Positions 34,191-42,233 of a DNA stretch of 64,000 nt are shown piece after piece; within the stretch, counting starts at the first letter, position 1, and each line of letters starts with the position of its first letter. Origin of the DNA: Paenirhizobium daejeonense (GTDB lineage: Bacteria; Pseudomonadota; Alphaproteobacteria; Rhizobiales; Rhizobiaceae); the NCBI RefSeq assembly GCF_014280875.1, contig NZ_JACLAL010000001.1:62001-126000 (forward strand), written 5' to 3'. The notes under the pieces were generated by a model that saw only the letters and a list, made by a program, of their open reading frames with translations, did no database searches and was not told the origin of the DNA. The position numbers and the translations under genes are program-made.

Positions 34191-36794
34191 TCACTTTTTG
34201 TCGAGGCGCGGGGCCTCTGCGCCGGCACTATTGCTCAGTGCCTTCAGGACGTCCGCGCGTTCGCCGAACATGGCGACCGATCCGTCCTTGAGCACGAGGA
34301 TCTTGTCGACCACCTGCAGGAGGGCAGGGCGCTGGGTGATCGTCACAGTGGTGATACCCTGCTTTTTCGCGTGGATGAGGGCGCGTGCAAGCGCGGTCTC
34401 CCCAAGCGTGTCGAGATTGGAGTTCGGCTCGTCGAGCACTACGAACTTCGGATCGCCGAAGAAGGCGCGTGCAAGCGCGATGCGCTGTTTCTGGCCGCCC
34501 GAAAGCGGTGCGCCATCGGCCGCCACCACGGTTTCATACCCCTGTGGGAAGCCGGCGATCAGTTCGTGTACATCGGCAAGCTTTGCCGCCTCAAAGATCT
34601 GCCGGTCCTCGACGTCGTCGCGCATGCGGCTGATATTGGCCTTGATGGTCCCAGGGAAGAGTTGCACGTCCTGGGGTAGGTAACCGATGCTTTCGCCGAA
34701 CTGCCGCTGGTCCCAGTTGCGCAGGTCCATCAGGTCGAGGCGCACATTGCCCGATGTCGGCAGAATGGAGCCGACCAGCATCTTGCCGAGCGTCGTCTTG
34801 CCGGAACCGGAATTGCCGATGATGGCGAGCGATTCACCCTTGCGAAGCGAGAAGGAGATGCCGTTGAGGATCACCTTTTTCTGCGGCGGGGGCACGAAGA
34901 GAATGCGCTCCACGTCGAGCCGCCCCTCGGGATTGGGCAGGCGAAGTCGCGGGAAATTCAGTGGTGAATTCACTAGCAACTGCTTGATGCGGCCATAAGC
35001 CGAGGCCGACTTGTTGAACTGGTTCCAGCCCTCGATTGCACCTTCGATCGGGGCAAGAGCCCGGCCGGAGATGATCGATGCGGCGATCACCATCCCGCCG
35101 GTCAGTTGCCCCGAAAGCGAAAGATGAGCCCCCCAGCCGAGAAGGGCGATTTGCGTGATCATGCGGCAGCCCTTGGAGAGGCCGGCGAACATGATGTTTC
35201 TGTCCTGGGCCGCGACATGGGCTTTGAGCGAGCCCGCTGTCTCCTGGCCCCACATCCGCACCGCTTCCGGGATCATGGCGAGCGCATTGATGATCTGCGA
35301 ATTGCGCGACATGGATTCGAGATGAAAATTCGCACGGCCGGCAAAGCCGTTGGCCTCGGCGAAATGACGAGCCGTGAACCGCTGGTTGAGGAAGGCGATG
35401 AAGAACAGCACGGCGCAGCACGTGAGAATGATGAGCCCGAGATGCGGGTGAACGAGATAGACCACCAGCACGAAGAGCGGCATCAACGGCGCGTCGAGGA
35501 AAGCGATCAGTGTGCCTGACGTCAGGAAGCCGCGAAGTTGCTGCAGGTCCTGCAGGATCTGGTAGTCCTTGCCTGTGCCGTGCAGCGAGGCTCTCGCCGC
35601 GGCACTGAGAATGGGAGCGCCGAGTTGTACCTCCAGTTCGACCGCCGTGCGCATCAGGATGAAACGCCTGATCGCATCGAGAAAGGCTTGAAGCAGGACG
35701 GCGCCCACGACCGCTATGGTCAGCATGATCAGCGTGTCCATCGACCGACTGGTGAGAACCCGGTCCGAGATCTGGAAGAGATAGAGCGGAATGGCGAGCA
35801 ACAGCACGTTGATGGCAATGGTGAAAACCATCACAATCATCATGTTGCGCCTCACGGCGGCGATACCCTTGGCCAGGCTCGCGGCGAAGTTCACCGGGCC
35901 GCTGCGTTTGTGGAAGCCGGCTTGGCCACCATTTCCACCGCCGCCATTGCCCTTGTCGTCAGAGTCCTTGCCGCCACCGCCGCTACCGTCGGAGGGACGT
36001 CGTTCGTTATTGCGGATCGGCCCCCGGTCGTTTTCGATTGTCTTTCCGAATGGCGTGTCCGGAACCGGTGTGATGTCGATTTCCCGGACAGGCTGGTCGC
36101 GTCTTGCCACCGTCTCGGTATTTACTGCCGGCTTTGCCGCAGCCTCCGACGCGACGGCCGCCCCGCTCTTGTTATTGTTTTGGGCTGGGGCGGCCGCCCG
36201 TCCGGCGGACCCGTTTGGCGCCGCAGCCGCGACATTCGGCGGCGCCGCTTGAGCGTTTGCCTGCGATCCCCTGGAGGTGGGACCTTTCGGTTGCGCGACT
36301 GCGGCCTCTGTGGCGACGCCTCGGCGCATCGAAGATTGCGATGCGGCGTTGTCGAGGCGTCTCAGGTTCTCGATTACGTCTTCGATCGTCGGGGTGCCGG
36401 GCTTCGGCTCCCGAGACGCCAGCACAGACGCCGGGATAAGGCCTGGCATTCTCCCTGTACCGGACCGATCGAGGGCGGGGCGTGGCTGGACAGGCGGGCC
36501 GATCCGGACGGCCTGTGTTTTCGGCATCTGTGGTGGCGGAACGACGCGAACTTTGTCTTCTCTGCTTTCGTCCGGCGTTCTGCCGTCGGCAGGCCGTGTG
36601 TCGCCTGAATTATCCACGAGTTTCGACGCTGAATCGGTCAGCCTCTTCAGGTCTCCGATCACATTGTCGATCGCCGAAATGCCTGTGCTCGCCGGGTCTG
36701 CGGAGCCGTCGCCGGACGGCGGTCCGGACAGGTTCTGCGGCTCCAGGTCGATTGCCTTGCTTCTCGACAATTCGTCCTTTGATACGTGGTTCAT
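34191..36794 (-). CDS. Type I secretion ABC transporter with long disordered N-terminus
   Basis: An 867-residue ABC exporter. Residues from about 300 on form the membrane domain, and the ATPase domain carries Walker A GNSGSGKTT near 660, the signature LSGGQKQRIALARAFFG and Walker B FVVLDEPNSNLD. These parts match the PrtD/PrsD class that exports proteins without a leader peptide. What is odd is the first 260 or so residues: low complexity, rich in Pro, Ala, Gly, Ser, Asn and charged residues, with no recognisable C39 or CLD domain. It starts 22 bases after the 681-residue protein ends, with GGGGGGAG upstream. I infer that it exports the two repetitive proteins encoded just before it. Confidence 0.93.
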   Translation of the reverse strand: MNHVSKDELSRSKAIDLEPQNLSGPPSGDGSADPASTGISAIDNVIGDLKRLTDSASKLVDNSGDTRPADGRTPDESREDKVRVVPPPQMPKTQAVRIGPPVQPRPALDRSGTGRMPGLIPASVLASREPKPGTPTIEDVIENLRRLDNAASQSSMRRGVATEAAVAQPKGPTSRGSQANAQAAPPNVAAAAPNGSAGRAAAPAQNNNKSGAAVASEAAAKPAVNTETVARRDQPVREIDITPVPDTPFGKTIENDRGPIRNNERRPSDGSGGGGKDSDDKGNGGGGNGGQAGFHKRSGPVNFAASLAKGIAAVRRNMMIVMVFTIAINVLLLAIPLYLFQISDRVLTSRSMDTLIMLTIAVVGAVLLQAFLDAIRRFILMRTAVELEVQLGAPILSAAARASLHGTGKDYQILQDLQQLRGFLTSGTLIAFLDAPLMPLFVLVVYLVHPHLGLIILTCCAVLFFIAFLNQRFTARHFAEANGFAGRANFHLESMSRNSQIINALAMIPEAVRMWGQETAGSLKAHVAAQDRNIMFAGLSKGCRMITQIALLGWGAHLSLSGQLTGGMVIAASIISGRALAPIEGAIEGWNQFNKSASAYGRIKQLLVNSPLNFPRLRLPNPEGRLDVERILFVPPPQKKVILNGISFSLRKGESLAIIGNSGSGKTTLGKMLVGSILPTSGNVRLDLMDLRNWDQRQFGESIGYLPQDVQLFPGTIKANISRMRDDVEDRQIFEAAKLADVHELIAGFPQGYETVVAADGAPLSGGQKQRIALARAFFGDPKFVVLDEPNSNLDTLGETALARALIHAKKQGITTVTITQRPALLQVVDKILVLKDGSVAMFGERADVLKALSNSAGAEAPRLDKK

Positions 36795-36816
36795 GTGTCT
36801 CCCCCCAGATCGTCCT

Positions 36817-38862
36817 TCAGGCGATCATTGTTTGCATCACGTCCGCAGGACTTGCATGAGGTCCACCGAGGTCGTCTGCCGAATTGAAGACAATGTCATC
36901 CGTGTTGGGGGGCGCGGGATCATTGTCGAGAAAGGCGATGACTTCGTTGGCAAGCTGGTTGTTCGTCGGTTGCGGTTGTGTGTGGTCGTCTTCCACGAGT
37001 CCTCCCTGGATCAGGATGGCATCGGAATACGTCTGGCCCGCCACATAGGTCGAACCGCCGAAGCTGTCGTAGTCGACGATCTCGGCGATGTTGATGATCG
37101 CGTTGCTGCCGGTGTCTATCGTGATGTTGGCGGTCTGGGTGTTGGCGAGATAATCCGACGCGGCCTGCGTGACATGATCGGAATCGCCGAGAATGCTCAC
37201 CTGCTTGATGTAGGTGATATCGTAGAGGTTGCCGGTGATGTAGAGAACGTTCAGCCATTCGTGACCGACGAAATTGGGGTCGGTTCCTAGCGTTTCCGGC
37301 ATGTTCGGATCGCCGTGTTGAATGTTCTGCTGGGCCTGCTGCATATAGTCGGGCATTGCCTCGAAACGATCGTTGCTGCCGACGTTGTGGATCGAAGCCT
37401 CGTTCCACAGAAGGTTGTTCCCCGTCTGGGTATTCACGTTGTCGGTGCCGCCCGCTTCGCCGGTAATCGTGTCGTTGTCATAGAGAACAGCCAGCTGGCT
37501 GATGATGTTCATGTCGAGCACATTGCCGCCGACGATCACCAGGTCATATTGCTGGCCAAGCCCGAGATAGGCAGTGATGTTGAACGCGGCATTGCCGCCG
37601 ATCAGTACGGTGGTCTCATAACCGGTCGTGGTGACGACCATTTGGTCGTTGTCGGTGACGAAGTTGTACTGCTCGATCCATTGTACGAAACAGACGTCCC
37701 CATCGATGACGCTGACGCGCCAGTCCGAAGGATAGGTGGGATCCTGATCCGGCGCCGCCTGGCTGTCGGCTCCGGTGCCGCCGAATTCGGTTCGGTCGAA
37801 TGTGGCGATGTTCGCTGCGACGGTCGGCGCATGGCTGCTGTTTTCGCCATCCCATCCATTGCCGCATCCTTTTTGGGCAAAGGCGTTGGTATCGTTGTCG
37901 CTGTAGACATAGGCCTGCGTGATCACATCGATCTGGTGGTAGTTGCCCATTACGCTCATGACGGGGGTAATCACGCCCGTCGTGGTGAAGCTGGCGATGT
38001 TGGCAACGACATTGGCGCCCGCAGTGATGTCGAGCGTGTTCTGGGGTCCCGGCTGTTCGAGCGGCGTTTCGCTCTTCTGCGGATCGTCTTCCGGCTCCGC
38101 CAGTCCGCGATCCGGCATGAAATCGTTGAGGGAGGGCGCTTCTTGCGTGATCACTCCGTTGACATAGGTACCGTGGATTTCGTCCCCGGCCAGCACGAAG
38201 TTCACCTCGGCGTCCTCGCCGATCGATGTGGTATTATTGGAAACCAGATCCTCTTTGTAGTCATGAACCTCCTGCGCGATCTTCTGCAGGCTTTCGTAGG
38301 CGTCGGTGCGGTCGAGATCGGAAAAGGGCGTGAAGCGCACTGCGTCGGTCGCGAATTCCGCCAGTCGCTCGACGACGTAGCTGGTATCCAGCTTCGCGTG
38401 ATAGTCGCTGGTCATGTTCAGGTAGTCGTCGTCGAAAAGCAGATTGATCTGCGCCATATGCGAGATCGCCGACCCCGGCCCCGGATGGACCAAGAGGCGT
38501 TCATCGGGTTCTATCGGGATGTTCGGCTCGCTCACGCCCATGCGCGGAAGTCTGAAACCGCCCCCGAAGCCTTCGTCGAGATCCCTGAGCTCCTGTGTCG
38601 ATAGCGGATCGAAATAGGCTCGTCCCCCGACATCGAAGTGCTTAACGCCGTTGTCCTGGTATTCGACGCCTGGAACATAGTCTTTTAGTGCGAGGTCGGA
38701 AGCGAATTTGGGATCCAGCGCTTCGAGTTCCTCGCTGGGCGCAGGAGCATTGTCATGCACCTGACCGCCCGTATAGCCGATACGCAGCCGCGCCTCGTCC
38801 ATAACGCTGTCAAAATGCCCGATAAAGTGGGCGATGATTTCGGAAATCCTGTCGATCTGCAT
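36817..38862 (-). CDS. Large acidic repeat protein, predicted type I secretion substrate
   Basis: Not recognised as a named family. A 681-residue acidic protein with no signal peptide, starting at ATG 38862 behind GGGAGGTGG. From about residue 283 it is built of repeats. A 19-residue motif, consensus G-N-x2-D-x3-I-x-Q-x2-V-x2-D-N-D, occurs at 306, 388, 446, 544 and, weaker, 609. Each is preceded by a second motif, (G/A)-N-x3-N-x-A, at about 283, 347, 423, 481 and 587. The Asp/Asn-rich ends could bind calcium. The N-terminal 280 residues are unique. The dedicated ABC/HlyD genes directly downstream make it a likely secreted matrix or surface protein; this is inference. Confidence 0.75.
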   Translation of the reverse strand: MQIDRISEIIAHFIGHFDSVMDEARLRIGYTGGQVHDNAPAPSEELEALDPKFASDLALKDYVPGVEYQDNGVKHFDVGGRAYFDPLSTQELRDLDEGFGGGFRLPRMGVSEPNIPIEPDERLLVHPGPGSAISHMAQINLLFDDDYLNMTSDYHAKLDTSYVVERLAEFATDAVRFTPFSDLDRTDAYESLQKIAQEVHDYKEDLVSNNTTSIGEDAEVNFVLAGDEIHGTYVNGVITQEAPSLNDFMPDRGLAEPEDDPQKSETPLEQPGPQNTLDITAGANVVANIASFTTTGVITPVMSVMGNYHQIDVITQAYVYSDNDTNAFAQKGCGNGWDGENSSHAPTVAANIATFDRTEFGGTGADSQAAPDQDPTYPSDWRVSVIDGDVCFVQWIEQYNFVTDNDQMVVTTTGYETTVLIGGNAAFNITAYLGLGQQYDLVIVGGNVLDMNIISQLAVLYDNDTITGEAGGTDNVNTQTGNNLLWNEASIHNVGSNDRFEAMPDYMQQAQQNIQHGDPNMPETLGTDPNFVGHEWLNVLYITGNLYDITYIKQVSILGDSDHVTQAASDYLANTQTANITIDTGSNAIINIAEIVDYDSFGGSTYVAGQTYSDAILIQGGLVEDDHTQPQPTNNQLANEVIAFLDNDPAPPNTDDIVFNSADDLGGPHASPADVMQTMIA

Positions 38863-38951
38863 ATCCACCTCCCTGCCCATGCGGGAGACGACCATGAAAC
38901 ACGGAAATGTCCGTCACTTTGCCGTCTTCGCTGACGCAGCCTCAAGCCGCT

Positions 38952-38980
38952 GGACTGCACCGGCGCGGCCGGTGCAGTCC
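38952..38980. terminator. Strong hairpin between the two repeat-protein genes
   Basis: A perfect 13-bp GC-rich stem with a 3-base loop (38952-38964 with 38968-38980). It lies 24 bases after the stop of the upstream 331-residue gene. The minus strand has no T-run after it, so partial termination or protection of the upstream mRNA is possible. Confidence 0.6.
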
Positions 38981-39003
38981 CTTTTGCCTTGGGGAGGGAA
39001 CTA

Positions 39004-39999
39004 TCAGGCGCCGGTATCCTCGCCGGTATGGGTGACATAGGAGTCGCCCCCTATGACGCTGCTGTCGATGGTGTTGCTCAGCAGGTTCGCGCCCTGGACG
39101 AACTCGAAGTGGAAGCCAGAATTGGCAAGGATCGCCGAAGCATCGGCGGTGCTCGCACTGGAAACGTCGTCGCCAGCCGAAAGATCCCAGCCCTTGGCAT
39201 CGAGATCCATACCTTCGCTTCCGTTGGCTGTGCCGCCATTCGCGCTCAGATAGTTCTGCGCTCCGCCGTTTTCCATACGCACTTCCCACGCCGTGTCCTG
39301 GTCGGCGAGGTGGCTTGCCTGGACCGCATTGAAGCCGCTGTCGTTGCCCGCGCCATTGAGCGAGTCGTTCAGGATGTTGTCGACATTGAGCGTGAATGAG
39401 AAGTCGTCACCGATCTCGAAGGTCAGGTCGCCGCCGGCGATACCGAGATTACCGAAGTCGTGCACGTTGTCGAGCTGGCCGAAATCATTGTCGGCCGAGT
39501 TGAAGCTGTCGCTCGTGGAAATGTTGAAGCTGTCGGTCGTCGTCTTGATATCGGTGTCTGTTTCGGTGACCGTCTTGATGTCGGTATCGATGTCGGTTTC
39601 CGTGTTGGAGTAGGACTTGCTGTCATAGCTCCAGTCATATTCGGAAGTGTTGTAGCTGTCCGTCACCGTCGTGGTGTCGTTGTCCGTGATCGTCTTGATG
39701 TCGGTATCGGTCTCGGTATTGGAATAGGACTTGCTGTCGTAGCTCCAGTCATATTCGTTGTCGCGATTGTTGCCGTTGTCGGTCGCGACATCGACGTCGA
39801 TCTTAGAGTCGAGATCCACGTCGATGCTGTTATCCGTGTTGATCTCGCTATTTTCGCGGTTGTCGCCATTCGCTACACCGCCGACATAGCCAGTCGAACC
39901 GTCATCCACTTCCGTGGAGTTGATCGCGCTGTTGGCAAAGCCGTCAGCCAGAGCGCCGACATTGGTCTCGTCACCCTGCGGGTTATAGCCGTAAGACAT
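39004..39999 (-). CDS. Low-complexity acidic repeat protein, predicted secreted
   Basis: Not recognised as a named family. A 331-residue, very acidic protein rich in Asp, Thr, Ser and Asn. Two near-identical copies of the segment EYDWSYDSKSYSNTETD lie at residues 82 and 120 (period 38), followed by TDIKT-type repeats. The second half (about 180-331) is less repetitive, with Gly and Asn. There is no signal peptide, so export by the type I transporter two genes downstream is the best explanation. The ATG at 39999 follows GGAGG at 7 bases. It is the first gene of the run, separated by a strong hairpin from the rest. Confidence 0.72.
   Translation of the reverse strand: MSYGYNPQGDETNVGALADGFANSAINSTEVDDGSTGYVGGVANGDNRENSEINTDNSIDVDLDSKIDVDVATDNGNNRDNEYDWSYDSKSYSNTETDTDIKTITDNDTTTVTDSYNTSEYDWSYDSKSYSNTETDIDTDIKTVTETDTDIKTTTDSFNISTSDSFNSADNDFGQLDNVHDFGNLGIAGGDLTFEIGDDFSFTLNVDNILNDSLNGAGNDSGFNAVQASHLADQDTAWEVRMENGGAQNYLSANGGTANGSEGMDLDAKGWDLSAGDDVSSASTADASAILANSGFHFEFVQGANLLSNTIDSSVIGGDSYVTHTGEDTGA
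39571..39756 (-). repeat. Direct repeats inside the 331-residue protein gene
   Basis: Two DNA copies of about 66-72 bases, at 39691-39756 and 39571-39642, encode the EYDWSYDSKSYSNTETD segment and the following TDIKT. They differ at a few bases, so the similarity is at both DNA and protein level. Confidence 0.85.
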
Positions 40000-40702
40000 T
40001 TCCATTCCTCCAAAAAAATGGAGCAGCATTCGAAAATCCCTCTCATCTCAAATGGGACCTGTTTCGCGCTTGCTCCGTATTGTTGTTGACCGCAGACGTA
40101 CAATTCACGAAATCATCTGCGGAGGCTTATTCGTTTTGAGGGTCTATTGGTCCCTCAAGACGCACTCTCCCTTTTTCCGAAGTGCAGAAGCACAACGGGC
40201 CAATTTTTTAGATGGCTTTATTGATCAGCGGGTTGAAATGATCTCTACGTCGAACAGAATTACTATGAAGACCACGTCCGTCCTCTTCTGACACATAAAC
40301 TCAACAGGAAAATGGTAGCCGTTCATAGCTACAAAATCGGATTAGTCATGAGTGCTGATGGAAGCCTGAAAATACTTTCAGTTTCGGGACTTGGCCCTGG
40401 ATATACCTTTGGGAAACATTTTTGCCGCTCCGAAAAAATCAGTAAAAACCAAGGGAGGAAGCACAAATTGCGGAGGAGAGAAAATGTGTGGAAAATGTTC
40501 GAGTGTGCCTAAAAAAGTCGCGATATGCCCGGGTTTGTGGTTTTTTTGACGCCGAATAACCCAAAATGATCATTTCCAACCCCTGCTTTTCGAACTAACA
40601 TAATTAACTAATAATTAAATCAATGAAAGGGATTGGGGGCCAAATGCGGCTCCCCCGCGGATCTACATGTAACGAGTAAGCTAACGCCAAGGGGAGGCAT
40701 GT
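40000..40702. other. AT-rich intergenic region between secreted-protein gene and LuxR gene (703 bases)
   Basis: No convincing gene. It is visibly more AT-rich than its neighbours, with A- and T-runs. Two hairpins lie near the secreted-protein side: 40091-40121 (6-bp stem, 19-base loop) and 40136-40158 (7-bp stem, 9-base loop). It should hold divergent promoters for the repeat-protein operon and the regulator, and perhaps long untranslated leaders. Confidence 0.65.
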
Positions 40703-41476
40703 ATGTTTATGAGTGAGTCACATATAAGTGACCCCGCACGCCATATGCCAGGGGTAGTTCAGGGTAATTCTATACTTATGATCGCAAGGCAGGATCTTTT
40801 GGCTGAATGCCTGGCCGAGGTCCTTTCCAGAAAATTCCCAAATCATGACATTATCGTTCGCCCGACAATGCGGGATGTAAGCGAAAATGAAGAGAATGGC
40901 GCAAGTTTGATCTTGCTTTATCGTCTTTCCTCCGCAGATATACAGAACGCACTTCTGAGGCTGCGGCGCAACGAGGACGGGGCATCGATCGGTATCGTTG
41001 TCGACGGCGTGGGGCCATTGGACGCCTATTACCGCAATCTCGCCGAAGCCCGCACAATTGATGGGATTTTGCCGCTCAACCTGCGGCTTGATGTGTTTCT
41101 GGCGGCGGTCGACCTGCTTGCGAAGGGTGGGGAGCACTTCCCTTCATCTCTGCTGCAGCGGTTGAGCAGCGATGCCCCCCTTGTCGAGGCTTCGTATGAA
41201 AGCGGCCTTGTCACGGCAGCAAGGTCGAATACCCTCACTCTCCCGAACGGGGATATGGCGGCTCTTACCACGAGAGAAGTGCAGATCCTCGATCTCATCT
41301 GCGAGGGTACGCAGAACAAGATCATCGCTGACCGGCTGAACCTTTCGGAAAACACCGTGAAGGTTCACATACGCAACATTTACAAGAAGATGCATGTGCG
41401 CAACCGCACCGAGGCGGCCTCGCGCTTCTTCAACAACGACAGAGCGAGCAACGGTCAGGGCAAACGGCAGAACTAA
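40703..41476 (+). CDS. LuxR/NarL-type response regulator-like transcription factor
   Basis: A 257-residue regulator with a C-terminal LuxR helix-turn-helix (about 190-250: LTTREVQILDLICEGTQNKIIADRLNLSENTVKVH). The N-terminal half looks like a receiver-type fold but lacks the usual phosphoacceptor context, so it may be an atypical receiver. The start ATG 40703 follows GGGGAGG. It is divergent from the repetitive secreted protein gene and lies between the type I operon and the polysaccharide cluster, so it is the best candidate to control both. Confidence 0.85.
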   Translation: MFMSESHISDPARHMPGVVQGNSILMIARQDLLAECLAEVLSRKFPNHDIIVRPTMRDVSENEENGASLILLYRLSSADIQNALLRLRRNEDGASIGIVVDGVGPLDAYYRNLAEARTIDGILPLNLRLDVFLAAVDLLAKGGEHFPSSLLQRLSSDAPLVEASYESGLVTAARSNTLTLPNGDMAALTTREVQILDLICEGTQNKIIADRLNLSENTVKVHIRNIYKKMHVRNRTEAASRFFNNDRASNGQGKRQN

Positions 41477-41494
41477 CGATGCCTTGAAGCGGCC

Positions 41495-41851
41495 TCAACG
41501 AAGGAAGCAGCGCGACTTCTGACCGAAGCCGCTGGCGGAGCATATATATGGCGCAGAGCCCAGGTAGGCGGTCTTCGTCTCCCGGGCTTGCGGCGCCGCG
41601 ATCGTATCCTTGTCGGCACTGGCCTTGCTCATTTCATCGGCGTTGCTGTAGCCGTATTCCGTATTGTCCGGTCGCGTTTTGCCTATCGTTTCTTCGTGTT
41701 GTTTGCTCGGTAGGGCCCCGTTGGTCGCCAGCTCTGCGTCTGCAACGGAGCAGGATTCAAGCGACAATGCCGCAAGCGTAATCAAGCCTGCCATGCTGAG
41801 CCAGGGCATTCCGCTTGAGCTTTCGCTGCCCGCCTTCACGTATCCCCGCAT
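41495..41851 (-). CDS. Small putative lipoprotein with a conserved cysteine-rich C-terminus
   Basis: A 118-residue protein. A hydrophobic segment ends in LSLESC, a plausible lipobox with Cys near residue 34. The middle is polar. The C-terminus reads YICSASGFGQKSRCFLR; small rhizobial proteins of unknown function often end in a similar Cys/Gly/Phe pattern. It is convergent with the LuxR-type gene, 18 bases apart. I cannot assign a function. Confidence 0.65.
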   Translation of the reverse strand: MRGYVKAGSESSSGMPWLSMAGLITLAALSLESCSVADAELATNGALPSKQHEETIGKTRPDNTEYGYSNADEMSKASADKDTIAAPQARETKTAYLGSAPYICSASGFGQKSRCFLR

Positions 41852-42233
41852 GTGTCTCTTCCGCCGTAGGTCGCATTGATGATCAATGTGACCGATTCGG
41901 GGCCATTTTGACAGGCGTGTATTAGCATTTTCTGACGATGCGCAGGGAGAGGCCTCTGGGAGGGCCCCTGTCTCGGGGCATCAAGCGTCATGCTTAACAA
42001 ATTATAACCAGAAAGTACTACGTATAATCATATCGGGTTTTTGCGAAAATATTGATTGACCGGAATAAAAATGGGGACAGTATCTGTATTAACGCAAGCT
42101 TAACCAGCGAGTATTGTCCAAATGGACATGTGTTCTACTTTGGTACACTTGGTCTAAGTCTTGTGGAGTATGTTGTTCATTGAGTCGAGTTCGGGATCTT
42201 TTTTGCATGATCCCGAGGCTGGGGGTGTGTGTA
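41852..42233. other. Intergenic region upstream of the polysaccharide cluster (382 bases)
   Basis: No gene. It is AT-rich around 41995-42070. A 14-bp inverted repeat TGTCCA-AA-TGGACA lies at 42115-42128, and a hairpin (8-bp stem, 10-base loop containing six T) lies at 42191-42216, 18 bases before the first start codon. Probably promoter and leader of the cluster. Confidence 0.6.
42115..42128. promoter_or_regulatory. Inverted repeat upstream of the polysaccharide cluster
   Basis: TGTCCA, two bases, TGGACA: perfect 6-bp arms, about 105 bases before the first gene. Possible binding site of the LuxR-type or another regulator. Confidence 0.4.

Noticed and set aside
36817-38862. RTX toxin
   Set aside because: No GGxGxDxUx nonapeptide series is present; the repeats are of another kind.
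39571-39756. CRISPR-like array
   Set aside because: Repeats are in frame in a protein gene, only two copies, no spacers.
40312-40512. 66-residue frame in the AT-rich region
   Set aside because: No ribosome-binding site and no recognisable sequence; cannot be supported.
42114-42233. 40-residue N-terminal extension of the UDP-glucuronate decarboxylase
   Set aside because: It starts within an inverted repeat and spans a hairpin; homologous folds start at the later ATG.
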